From positions 1-26,195 of the forward strand of contig DBDP01000003.1 of assembly GCA_002293625.1 (NCBI GenBank): a DNA stretch of 26,195 bases, written 5' to 3'. Positions 8,087 through 14,801 of the stretch are shown here, piece by piece. This DNA comes from Clostridiales bacterium UBA929. Lineage in GTDB: Bacteria; Bacillota; Clostridia; Oscillospirales; UBA929. Each line of letters starts with the position of its first letter. The stretch's first letter is position 1. The notes below the pieces were generated by a model. That model saw only the letters and a program-made list of their open reading frames with translations. It was not told the origin of the DNA and ran no database searches. Made by a program: the position numbers and the translations under genes.

Positions 8087-8146
8087 GTAGGGGCGCGCAT
8101 TGCGCGTCCGCAAAATACCACGGTGCGCCGAGTCGGCGCACCCTAC
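8087..8146. repeat. Composite palindromic repeat capped by GTAGGG...CCCTAC
   Basis: Two palindromic modules sit back to back. The left module (8087-8114) is identical over 28 nt to the complement of 10065-10092. The right module contains GGTGCGCCGA pairing with TCGGCGCACC (8122-8131 and 8133-8142). The unit starts with GTAGGG and ends with its inverse, CCCTAC. It fills most of the gap between the htrA promoter and the 70-residue gene, and no reading frame is credible here. Confidence 0.8.
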
Positions 8147-8153
8147 AAACGTA

Positions 8154-8185
8154 AACGCGTCCCCTCGTAACAGAAGGGACGCGTT
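8154..8185 (-). terminator. Possible terminator hairpin of the 70-residue gene
   Basis: A perfect 10-bp stem (AACGCGTCCC with GGGACGCGTT) surrounds a 12-nt loop, 15 nt after the stop of the small minus-strand gene. The following T content is weak, so it may be another palindromic repeat rather than a working terminator. Confidence 0.45.
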
Positions 8186-8200
8186 CACGCGAAGACGCGT

Positions 8201-8413
8201 TTAGCTCGCGCGAAGCAGCTCCAGAGCGCGTTTGTACAGCGGATCCATATCGCATCCGCAGCTTCCGCACTCCGCGTCGGCTTTCTCCACGGCGGTGACC
8301 AGTTCCGCCCTGTTGGCGGGTGTCTCTCCGCCGAGCCACACTTTGGACGGCGCGTCGATGAGATCCCAGCCCGATTCCGCGAATTTTGTGACGATGCCTT
8401 TCAGTTCTTCCAT
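8201..8413 (-). CDS. Small cysteine-motif protein of unknown function (70 aa)
   Basis: I do not recognise this 70-residue protein. It is acidic and probably helical at both ends, with a central glycine-rich loop (KVWLGGETPANRAE). A compact ECGSCGCDMDP segment at residues 48-58 has three cysteines (CxxCxC) that could bind a metal or form a disulfide. There is no signal peptide or membrane segment. The start is well supported: GAGGAGG lies 8 nt before the ATG at 8413. It is transcribed divergently from glnA and is not in an operon with htrA, since repeats lie between them. A possible -10 (TATACT, 8451-8446) lacks a clear -35. Reality as a gene is likely; function is unknown. Confidence 0.7.
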   Translation of the reverse strand: MEELKGIVTKFAESGWDLIDAPSKVWLGGETPANRAELVTAVEKADAECGSCGCDMDPLYKRALELLRAS

Positions 8414-8508
8414 TTCGGGGTCCTCCTCTTATGTTTGATGGGGGCAGTATACCATGCGTAAGCGGACAACAGTGTGTCAGGTTCAAAATTAAGTGTAAAA
8501 AAATTCTG

Positions 8509-8537
8509 TTGCGCGGTGTTTGGTTATCCTGTATAAT
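8509..8537 (+). promoter_or_regulatory. Sigma-A-type promoter of glnA
   Basis: TTGCGC (8509-8514) and a perfect TATAAT (8532-8537) are separated by exactly 17 bp and lie 31 nt before the glnA ATG. I found no convincing GlnR/TnrA operator (TGTNAN7TNACA) around it. Confidence 0.78.
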
Positions 8538-8568
8538 AAGGGAAAAAAACGAGAGGGGCAAGGGATTT

Positions 8569-9993
8569 ATGTTTCAAAACCTCGCGGAAGCGAAAAAATA
8601 TATTGAAGCGAACGGTATTCGTATGCTCGACCTGATGTCGACCGACCTCAACGGGCGGTGGCGGCACGTAACAATGCCGGTGGAGCGGCTGGACGAAGGG
8701 ACGCTGGAGTACGGTATCGGCTTTGACGGCTCCAACTACGGCTTCGCGCCGGTGGAGAAGAGCGATATGGTGTTCATTCCCGACCTTTCGACGGCGTTCC
8801 CCGACACGTTCGCCGAGGTGCCGACCCTTGCGGTGATGGGTGACGTGTATGTGATAGAGCTGCCGGATAACCGGCGCTTTGACCAAGACCCGCGCAACGT
8901 CGCGCTTCACGCCGAGGAATATCTGCGTTCGACCGGCATTGCCGACACGCTGCGCATCTCACCGGAATTTGAGTTCCATGTATTTGACCACGTGAGCTAC
9001 ACGGTGGAGCCGAACGCCTGCGGATTCCGCATTGACACCGAGCAGGCCGTTTGGAACACCGGCGACGAGGGGATGAACCTCGGCTATAAAATGGCACATA
9101 AGGGCGGCTACCATATGGCGCCGCCGTCCGATATCCTAAGCGGCTTTCGCAGCCGCGTAACGCTCCTGATGCAGGAGCGCGGAATTGATGTCAAGTACCA
9201 CCACCATGAGGTTGGCGGACCGGGGCAGTCGGAGATCGAGGTGGAGTTCGGCGGCCTGTTGGAGATGGCCGACAAGACGATGATGATAAAGTCGATTCTT
9301 AAAAACGCCGCGTTTGCCGAGGGCAAGACGGTAACCTTCCTCCCGAAACCCATTTTCGGCGAGGCGGGCAACGGAATGCATGTGCATATGCACCTCTTCA
9401 AGGACGGCAAGCCCCTCTTTTACGACGCAAACGGATACTCCCAGCTTAGCGATACGGCGATGTGGTTCATGGGCGGTCTGCTGAAACACGCGCCCGCGCT
9501 CTGCGCTCTGACCAACCCCAGCACCAACTCATACAAGCGCCTGATGCCCGGCTACGAAGCGCCGGTGACGATCGGCTTCGCGACGTCTAACCGCAGCGCC
9601 GTAATCCGCATCCCCGCCTACGCAAAGTCACCGGAAACAAAACGCTTTGAGCTTCGCAGCCCGGACGGAACCTGTAACCCGTATTACGCCTACGCGGCGA
9701 TTCTGATGGCCGGCATCGACGGAATGCTTAGTAAAACAGACCCGGTCAAGGGCGGTTACGGACCGTATGACTACAATCTTTACAATCTCTCCGCCCGCGA
9801 ACAGAAGAAGATAAAGCAGCTCCCCCGCACCCTCGATGAGGCACTGGACGCGCTGGAAAAAGACAACGCTTTCTTAAGCCCCGTCTTCCCGCAGCGGCTT
9901 CTGGAGATTTGGGTCGCGAACAAGCGTAAAGAAACGGCCAGGTATAACCAGCTGCCGCACCCGGCAGAATACGCGATGTATTTCGATTTGTAA
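8569..9993 (+). CDS. glnA: Glutamine synthetase, type I
   Basis: This enzyme makes glutamine from glutamate, ammonia and ATP and is the cytoplasmic entry point for nitrogen. The 474-residue length fits a type I (dodecameric) enzyme. The N-terminal beta-grasp domain includes GFDGSNYGFAPVEKSDM. Metal and ATP-site motifs are all present: SPEFEF (Glu133, Glu135), HHHEVGGPGQSEIE (about 211-224), GNGMHVHMHL (His271), the NPSTNSYKRLMPGYEAP loop (about 316-332) and KRFELRSPDGTCNPY. The region of the adenylylation site reads YNLYNLSARE, so a tyrosine is present, but no regulator is in view. The ATG at 8569 was chosen by length and by GAGAGGGG upstream; upstream in-frame sequence spans the promoter. 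No glnR neighbour is present. A repeat cluster follows directly. Confidence 0.96.
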   Translation: MFQNLAEAKKYIEANGIRMLDLMSTDLNGRWRHVTMPVERLDEGTLEYGIGFDGSNYGFAPVEKSDMVFIPDLSTAFPDTFAEVPTLAVMGDVYVIELPDNRRFDQDPRNVALHAEEYLRSTGIADTLRISPEFEFHVFDHVSYTVEPNACGFRIDTEQAVWNTGDEGMNLGYKMAHKGGYHMAPPSDILSGFRSRVTLLMQERGIDVKYHHHEVGGPGQSEIEVEFGGLLEMADKTMMIKSILKNAAFAEGKTVTFLPKPIFGEAGNGMHVHMHLFKDGKPLFYDANGYSQLSDTAMWFMGGLLKHAPALCALTNPSTNSYKRLMPGYEAPVTIGFATSNRSAVIRIPAYAKSPETKRFELRSPDGTCNPYYAYAAILMAGIDGMLSKTDPVKGGYGPYDYNLYNLSAREQKKIKQLPRTLDEALDALEKDNAFLSPVFPQRLLEIWVANKRKETARYNQLPHPAEYAMYFDL

Positions 9994-9998
9994 ACTCT

Positions 9999-10135
9999 GT
10001 AGGGCACGACGCCCTCGGCTCGCCGCTCCCCGGTAGGGACGACCGCCCTCGGTCATCCGCGGCATTTGCGGACGCGCAATGCGCGCCCCTACGGGGACGG
10101 GGTTGCGCGACGGGTCGATTACCATCGACCCCTAC
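9999..10135. repeat. Cluster of GTAGGG/CCCTAC palindromic repeat units
   Basis: Several short units are strung together between glnA and trpB: GTAGGGC... from 9999, a 30-nt hairpin unit at 10033-10062 (GTAGGGACG...CCGCGG), an inverted copy of the 8087 unit at 10065-10092, and GGGTCGAT-tacc-ATCGACCC followed by CTAC at 10112-10135. The 10033 unit matches a copy inside ileS (19379-19408) at 24 of 30 positions. The remainder of the 212-bp gap (10136-10205) holds the trpB ribosome site but no promoter I would defend. Confidence 0.82.
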
Positions 10136-10205
10136 GACACGGTTATTTACGGGGTTATCCCGCGCGCATGTTACACATATGACATTGATTGTGAGGAGAA
10201 CAAAG

Positions 10206-11390
10206 ATGAATTCGGGGAAATACGGCGCATACGGGGGGCAGTTTATCCCCGAAACGCTGATGAGCGCGGCGCTGGAGCTGGACGCGGCATACAAGCAGGC
10301 AAAAAGCGACCCTTCGTTTACGGCGGAGCTGAAAAGCCTGATGAACAATTATGCCGGAAGACCGTCGCTTCTGTATTACGCCGCGAAAATGACCGCCGAC
10401 TTGAGCGGCGCGAAGGTGTATCTGAAACGGGAGGATCTGAACCATACCGGCTCCCATAAGATCAACAACGTGCTGGGACAGACACTGCTTGCCAAACGGA
10501 TGGGTAAGACGCGCGTCATCGCCGAAACGGGCGCGGGGCAGCACGGCGTAGCGGCGACGACGGCGGCGGCTCTGATGGGGCTTCGCTGCGTTGTGTTTAT
10601 GGGTGAGGAGGATACGCGGCGGCAAGCGTTGAACGTATACCGCATGAAGCTGCTCGGCGCGGAGGTTCGCCCCGTGACGAGCGGCACCGCGACGCTAAAA
10701 GACGCCGTCAGCGAAACGATGCGCGAATGGACGGCGCGGGTGAGCGACACGGCGTATGTACTCGGCTCGGTGATGGGACCGCACCCCTACCCGATGATGG
10801 TGCGCGATTTCCAAAGCGTGATCGGGCGCGAAATCAAAGAGCAGATGCGCGAAGCCGAGGGTAAACTGCCCGATGCCGTGATCGCCTGCGTAGGCGGCGG
10901 CAGCAACGCGATGGGTACGTTCTTTGACTTTATCCCCGACACGTCGGTGCGGCTGATCGGCTGCGAGGCCGCCGGTCTGGGGATTGATACGGACAAGCAC
11001 GCGGCGTCGGTGACAAAAGGAACCGTCGGCGTTTTCCACGGGATGAAATCTTACTTCAATCAGGACGAGGACGGGCAGATCGCGCCGGTATACTCGATCT
11101 CGGCGGGGTTGGACTACCCGGGGATCGGTCCCGAACACGCGAGCCTCGCCGACAGCAAACGCGCCGAATACGTGCCTGTCACCGACGAGGAAGCGGTTCG
11201 GGCATTTGAGTACCTCGCCCGCACCGAGGGGATCATCCCCGCCATCGAAAGCGCGCACGCCGTGGCGCACGCCATGAAGATCGTGCCGGATTTGCGGAAG
11301 GATCAGTGCGTCGTCATCACCCTTTCCGGGCGCGGGGACAAAGACGTCGCGGCCATTGCGCGGTATAGGGGGGAACAGATTGATGAATAG
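10206..11390 (+). CDS. trpB: Tryptophan synthase beta chain
   Basis: TrpB joins indole to serine to make tryptophan, using pyridoxal phosphate. The 394-residue protein is of the standard TrpB1 type, starting GKYGAYGGQFIPETLM. The cofactor lysine is Lys85 in HTGSHKINN. The phosphate-binding glycine loop (CVGGGSNAMG) and the ETGAGQHGVAA segment, which carries the catalytic glutamate of the family, are intact. The ATG at 10206 has GAGGAG 7 nt upstream; an upstream in-frame ATG at 10179 precedes that site and is rejected. trpA starts 8 nt before its stop. The usual trpEGDCF genes are absent from this locus, and I see no leader peptide with tandem tryptophans. Confidence 0.96.
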   Translation: MNSGKYGAYGGQFIPETLMSAALELDAAYKQAKSDPSFTAELKSLMNNYAGRPSLLYYAAKMTADLSGAKVYLKREDLNHTGSHKINNVLGQTLLAKRMGKTRVIAETGAGQHGVAATTAAALMGLRCVVFMGEEDTRRQALNVYRMKLLGAEVRPVTSGTATLKDAVSETMREWTARVSDTAYVLGSVMGPHPYPMMVRDFQSVIGREIKEQMREAEGKLPDAVIACVGGGSNAMGTFFDFIPDTSVRLIGCEAAGLGIDTDKHAASVTKGTVGVFHGMKSYFNQDEDGQIAPVYSISAGLDYPGIGPEHASLADSKRAEYVPVTDEEAVRAFEYLARTEGIIPAIESAHAVAHAMKIVPDLRKDQCVVITLSGRGDKDVAAIARYRGEQIDE

Positions 11391-12153
11391 AATCGCGCGG
11401 GCGTTTGACGGAAAAAAGGCATTCATCCCATTTATCACAGGCGGCGACCCCGACCTCGAAACGACCGGGCGCTTAATTCCCGCGATGGCGGAAGCCGGAG
11501 CCGACATCATCGAAATCGGGATCCCCTTTTCCGACCCGGTGGCCGAAGGCCCCGTTATCCAAGACGCGAGCAGGCGGGCGCTGGAAGCGGGCTGCAATTT
11601 GCACAAACTTCTTTCGGTAGTGCGTACAGCGCGGGAGAAAACCGACGTGCCGCTGCTGTTTATGACCTACTTAAACCCCATCCTCACCTTCGGCGCGGAG
11701 AAGTTTATAAAAAGCTGCAAAGACGCCGGAATTGACGGGCTGATCGTGCCCGATATGCCCTTTGAGGAAAAGGGGGAGTTATCCGGCTATTGCCGCGCCT
11801 CCGATGTGTCGCTGATTTCAATGATCGCGCCGACGTCAGAGGAACGCGTCGCCGCCATAGCGCGGGAAGCGGAAGGGTTTTTATACTGCGTGTCGTCGAT
11901 GGGCGTTACGGGTGTGCGAGGTGAGCTTGGCGCGGAAGCCGGGCGGATGGTCGCGCGGGCGAAAAACGTTTCCTCCGTACCCTGCGCCGTAGGGTTCGGC
12001 GTATCCACTCCGGCACAGGCGAAAGAGCTTTGCCGCTTCGCCGACGGCGTCATCGTCGGCAGCGCGATTGTCAAGCTGGTAGCCGAGCACGGGCGCGAAT
12101 GCGTCCAGCCGGTGGCGGATTATGTGCGCTCGATGAAAGCCGGAATGGCTTAA
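11383..12153 (+). CDS. trpA: Tryptophan synthase alpha chain
   Basis: TrpA cleaves indole-3-glycerol phosphate to indole and glyceraldehyde phosphate, and indole is channelled to TrpB. It is a 256-residue TIM barrel. The catalytic glutamate is Glu44 (IIEIGIPFSDP). The position equivalent to Salmonella Asp60 is Glu55 (DPVAEGP), a conservative change I believe occurs in other homologues. The phosphate-binding end is visible as GVTGVRGELG and GFGVSTPAQAKE. The ATG overlaps the trpB stop (ATGAATAG), and GGGGGG lies 9 nt upstream, so the pair is coupled. A 99-bp palindromic element follows the stop. Confidence 0.95.
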   Translation: MNRIARAFDGKKAFIPFITGGDPDLETTGRLIPAMAEAGADIIEIGIPFSDPVAEGPVIQDASRRALEAGCNLHKLLSVVRTAREKTDVPLLFMTYLNPILTFGAEKFIKSCKDAGIDGLIVPDMPFEEKGELSGYCRASDVSLISMIAPTSEERVAAIAREAEGFLYCVSSMGVTGVRGELGAEAGRMVARAKNVSSVPCAVGFGVSTPAQAKELCRFADGVIVGSAIVKLVAEHGRECVQPVADYVRSMKAGMA

Positions 12154-12160
12154 TCGAAGT

Positions 12161-12259
12161 GTTGAATATTGTGTGTTCGCCTGAAAGGCGAACGAGCGAA
12201 GCGTTTGCGAGCAGGTGCCTTTGGCACGGTTTCGCAAGCCGGAGCGGGCAATTTTCAAC
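12161..12259. repeat. MITE-like palindromic element with 11-bp terminal inverted repeats
   Basis: The ends GTTGAATATTG (12161-12171) and CAATTTTCAAC (12249-12259) are inverted repeats with one mismatch. Inside are two hairpins: GTTCGCCT-gaa-AGGCGAAC (12175-12193), and an outer TTGCGA/TCGCAA pair (12205-12237) enclosing GTGCC-ttt-GGCAC. There is no coding frame, so any movement would have to be in trans. It could also act as a bidirectional 3'-end structure for trpA. Confidence 0.65.
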
Positions 12260-12294
12260 ATGCCATTGACACCTCCCGCGCGGACTTCGAAAAC

Positions 12295-12323
12295 TTGTAA
12301 TCGTCGGTACATTATGGTATGAT
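12295..12323 (+). promoter_or_regulatory. Sigma-A-type promoter of purC
   Basis: TTGTAA (12295-12300), a 17-bp spacer and TATGAT (12318-12323) lie 21 nt before the purC ATG. No purine riboswitch or PurR box was recognised. Confidence 0.7.
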
Positions 12324-12344
12324 ATTTCCAAGGGGGAATTACGA

Positions 12345-13019
12345 ATGAATTTGATCTATCAGGGTAAAACAAAAGATGTCTTCAGGCTGGAAAACGGCAA
12401 CTATCTGCTGCGCTTCAAGGATGACGTGACCGGCACGGACGGCGTGTTTGACCCCGGCGCGAACACCGTCGGCTTGTCCATTGAGGGCATGGGGCGGGGC
12501 GGTCTGCGCCTGACCGATTATTTCTTCAAAAAAATGAAAGGCATCCCCACGCATTATATCTCCGCCGACATCGAAAAAGCGGAGCTGACGGTACTCCCGG
12601 CGAAGCCGTTCGGGAAAGGGCTGGAGGTCATCTGCCGTTACCGCTCAACCGGCAGTTTCATGCGCCGGTACGGACAGTACGCAACGGAAGGACAACCGCT
12701 GGACGCTCTGGTGGAAGTCACGCTGAAGGACGACGAACGGGGCGACCCCACGATCTCCAAAGACGCTCTGGTGGCGCTCGGGGTTCTTGTAAAGGAAGAA
12801 TACAAAGAGCTGAAAAAGCTGACCAAGCGCATCTCCGGCATCGTGAAAGACGATTTAGCCGCGAAGGGTCTGGAATTATACGACATCAAGCTGGAATTCG
12901 GACGCGGCGCGGACGGCGAAATCATGCTGATTGACGAAATTTCCGCAGGAAACATGCGGGTGTATAAAGACGGGCAAATCGTTCCGCCGCTGGAGCTTGT
13001 GGAGCTGATTCTGTCATAG
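12345..13019 (+). CDS. purC: Phosphoribosylaminoimidazole-succinocarboxamide synthase (SAICAR synthetase)
   Basis: PurC joins aspartate to CAIR with ATP in de novo purine synthesis. The 224-residue protein is a short bacterial form. Visible family features are the N-terminal YQGKTKDVF nucleotide loop, EVICRYRSTGSFMRRYG, the substrate-loop segment KDDERGDP, and the C-terminal DIKLEFGRGADGEIMLIDEISAGNMR. The ATG at 12345 has AAGGGGG 8 nt upstream. It stands alone rather than in a pur cluster, with its own promoter. Its stop overlaps that of the convergent dpaB by 6 nt, and no terminator lies between them. Confidence 0.93.
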   Translation: MNLIYQGKTKDVFRLENGNYLLRFKDDVTGTDGVFDPGANTVGLSIEGMGRGGLRLTDYFFKKMKGIPTHYISADIEKAELTVLPAKPFGKGLEVICRYRSTGSFMRRYGQYATEGQPLDALVEVTLKDDERGDPTISKDALVALGVLVKEEYKELKKLTKRISGIVKDDLAAKGLELYDIKLEFGRGADGEIMLIDEISAGNMRVYKDGQIVPPLELVELILS

Positions 13020-13577
13020 CAGCAGCGGCTGCGGCTGACGCCCGTCCATGACATCGGAGAGAAGGCTCGGGATACGTTCCATTTCGGCGATGATACTGGC
13101 CGGTTTATTGACCGCATCGTCTTGCCGATACGGGACGAAAAAGACATTTTTCCGCGCCATCAGAGTTCCAATATTGCTGGCCGAGCCGGACAGGCCGTCG
13201 TTGGTCGATATGCTCAGTAACAGCGGGCGTCCGTTACGCAGATGGCTTTTGGCTGCCATCGTAACGGGAGTGTCTGTAATGCCGGAGGCTAGCTTCGCCA
13301 GCGTGTTGCCGGTAACCGGAGCGATGATCAGCAGATCCAAAAGTTTCTGCGGCCCAATCGGCTCCACCTCCTGAAGGGTGTGCCACACGGGTTTTTCCGT
13401 GATTGCCTCAACCTGACGAATCCAATCCGCCGCTTTGCCGAAGCGGGTGTCGAGTTCGTAGGCTGTCTGCGAAAAAATGGGGGTTATATCCTTCCCCGAT
13501 ATCGCCAGTGTGCGCATGACATTTATGGCGCGTTCGAACGTGCAAAAAGAACCGCAAATAGCCCATCCAATCCTCAT
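13014..13577 (-). CDS. dpaB: Dipicolinate synthase subunit B
   Basis: This is the flavoprotein-like second subunit of dipicolinate synthase (SpoVFB), which makes the spore-core compound dipicolinic acid in the mother cell. The 187-residue protein has a flavodoxin-like N-terminus (RIGWAICGSFCTF), the LLIIAPVTGNTLAKLASGITDTPVTMAAK stretch (residues about 85-113) typical of the flavoprotein family of phosphopantothenoylcysteine decarboxylase, and the NDGLSG and ARKNVFFVPYRQDD segments seen in SpoVFB. The ATG at 13577 has AGAGGTG close upstream and overlaps the dpaA stop (ATGA). It is second in a two-gene operon. Regulation by a late mother-cell sigma factor is expected from known sporulation biology but is not visible here. 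Confidence 0.92.
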   Translation of the reverse strand: MRIGWAICGSFCTFERAINVMRTLAISGKDITPIFSQTAYELDTRFGKAADWIRQVEAITEKPVWHTLQEVEPIGPQKLLDLLIIAPVTGNTLAKLASGITDTPVTMAAKSHLRNGRPLLLSISTNDGLSGSASNIGTLMARKNVFFVPYRQDDAVNKPASIIAEMERIPSLLSDVMDGRQPQPLLL

Positions 13578-14302
13578 AACGCACCTCTTTCTTCCAATAT
13601 GCGGTTTAATACCAGCCGCATGACCCGCGCGGCGCTCTCCGGCGCGCATTTACCCGGCAGCGACAGCGCCCAAAGGTAACGAACGCCCAGCCGCTCCGCA
13701 GCCTCAAAATCCATCCCGCCCGGCGCGGACGCCAGATCAATTACAACACAAGCCTGTTTTAACTCGTTAAGCCGTTCCGCGGGTAAAACCAACTCCGGCA
13801 CGGTATTAAATACCGCGTCATAACGGTGAAGCGTGCCGTCCAGCCGCATGCTATGCGCGGCAGCATAACCGCGTGCGGCAATCCATGCGAAATCGGCATC
13901 CCTGCGTGCCGACGCCGTAACCCGCGCGCCCAGTGCGCTTAAACGCTCGCATAATTGCTTTCCGATCCGCCCGTACCCGATCACGAGCGCTTCGGAACCG
14001 TGCAGCGTTATCGGCATTTCGCGCATCGCGATTTCGAGCGCTCCCTCGGCGGTGGCGATTGCGTTGAGAACGGCAAAATCCTCGCGGGAGAGAAAATCCT
14101 CGCCGCGTACCAGTGTCTGCCCCTCACGTAAAAGCCCGTTAAAGTGGCTTGCCGGGACACCCTTTAGGGGGAGTACGATAATATCCCCAAACGCCGCAGC
14201 GTCCTCGGCGGACTTAAACAGACGCGCCTCCGCGCCTTCCTCAGACAGGATTTCGCATAACCGCTTCGCCCGCGCATCTCCTTCCATGATTGAAAAACGC
14301 AT
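13574..14302 (-). CDS. dpaA: Dipicolinate synthase subunit A
   Basis: This is the NAD(P)-binding subunit of dipicolinate synthase (SpoVFA). I read a 242-residue protein, somewhat shorter than the approximately 300 residues of the Bacillus subtilis protein, with the shortening in the N-terminal half. The Rossmann motif VIGYGRIGK lies at residues 107-115, and IDLASAPGGMDFEAAERLG is a family segment. I chose the ATG at 14302 because GGGAGG lies 5 nt upstream; the ATG at 14317 has no site. The gene overlaps dpaB by 4 nt. It lies downstream of spoVG on the same strand, but a strong terminator separates them. Confidence 0.9.
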   Translation of the reverse strand: MRFSIMEGDARAKRLCEILSEEGAEARLFKSAEDAAAFGDIIVLPLKGVPASHFNGLLREGQTLVRGEDFLSREDFAVLNAIATAEGALEIAMREMPITLHGSEALVIGYGRIGKQLCERLSALGARVTASARRDADFAWIAARGYAAAHSMRLDGTLHRYDAVFNTVPELVLPAERLNELKQACVVIDLASAPGGMDFEAAERLGVRYLWALSLPGKCAPESAARVMRLVLNRILEERGAL

Positions 14303-14365
14303 TCCAGCCTCCCTCATGCATCAAAAAACCGATATTTTGCCCCTAAACCTATGGTATGCAGGCGC

Positions 14366-14400
14366 AAAAAAACTGTACCGCGCCCCAAAGGACGCGGTAC
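14366..14400 (-). terminator. Intrinsic terminator of spoVG
   Basis: On the minus strand GTACCGCG pairs with CGCGGTAC (14400-14393 with 14382-14375) around a 10-nt loop, and a T7 run at 14372-14366 follows. It begins 14 nt after the spoVG stop and separates it from dpaA. Confidence 0.85.
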
Positions 14401-14414
14401 AGCGGATATGGCGC

Positions 14415-14726
14415 TTATTCTGAATCTACATCAGGTTCGGTTTCCGGTTCGGGAGTCGGTTCCGGCTCGTTCTCCACGAGTTCGCGGTACTTCTCCAAAA
14501 TGGCTTGCTCCAGTACCGCGCGGGCTTCCGCGTTGATCGGATGCACGATGTCGCGGTAGGTGCCGTCGGCCGCTTTGCGGGAAGGCATGGCGAGGAAAAG
14601 CCGCTCCGGGCCGTCAATGACTTTAATATCATGCACGGCGATTTCATTATCGAAGGTGACCGAAGCGACGGCTTTCATCCGTCCGCTTTCTTGAGTTTTG
14701 CTGACTTTGACTTGTGTGATATTCAC
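14415..14726 (-). CDS. spoVG: SpoVG, RNA-binding sporulation/septation regulator
   Basis: SpoVG is a small conserved regulator of Firmicutes and relatives. It binds nucleic acid and influences sporulation, septation and envelope genes. The 103-residue protein matches the family along residues 1-85, with conserved stretches VTFDNEIAVHDIKVIDG, LFLAMPSRK and YRDIVHPINAEAR. The tail NEPEPTPEPETEPDVDSE is an acidic Pro-Glu repeat, longer than in the B. subtilis protein. The start is a GTG at 14726 with AAGGA 11 nt upstream; nearby ATGs are out of frame. It is followed by a strong terminator and read divergently from murC. I could not find a clear sigma-H promoter. Confidence 0.93.
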   Translation of the reverse strand: MNITQVKVSKTQESGRMKAVASVTFDNEIAVHDIKVIDGPERLFLAMPSRKAADGTYRDIVHPINAEARAVLEQAILEKYRELVENEPEPTPEPETEPDVDSE

Positions 14727-14750
14727 GGTGACATCATTCCTTTGTCTTTA

Positions 14751-14778
14751 TTGTTTCACGAGGTTCATATACTATTAA
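14751..14778 (+). promoter_or_regulatory. Probable promoter of murC
   Basis: TTGTTT (14751-14756), a 16-bp spacer and TATTAA (14773-14778) lie in the 75-bp AT-rich gap between spoVG and murC. The match is moderate. Confidence 0.5.
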
Positions 14779-14801
14779 AAGAAAATTTTGGAGGCGGTTC
14801 T

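Noticed and set aside
8470..8510. GlnR/TnrA operator before glnA
   Set aside because: TGTGTCAGG is present, but the spaced TNACA half is missing, so the consensus is not met.
8013..8561. N-terminal extension of HtrA to 581 residues
   Set aside because: It runs through the htrA promoter, the palindromic repeat and the antisense of the 70-residue gene; the ATG at 8012 has a proper GGAGG site and begins just before the membrane anchor.
10695..11606. 303-residue antisense frame across trpB/trpA
   Set aside because: It is a mirror of strong coding sequence in GC-rich DNA, with no ribosome site and no recognisable protein features.
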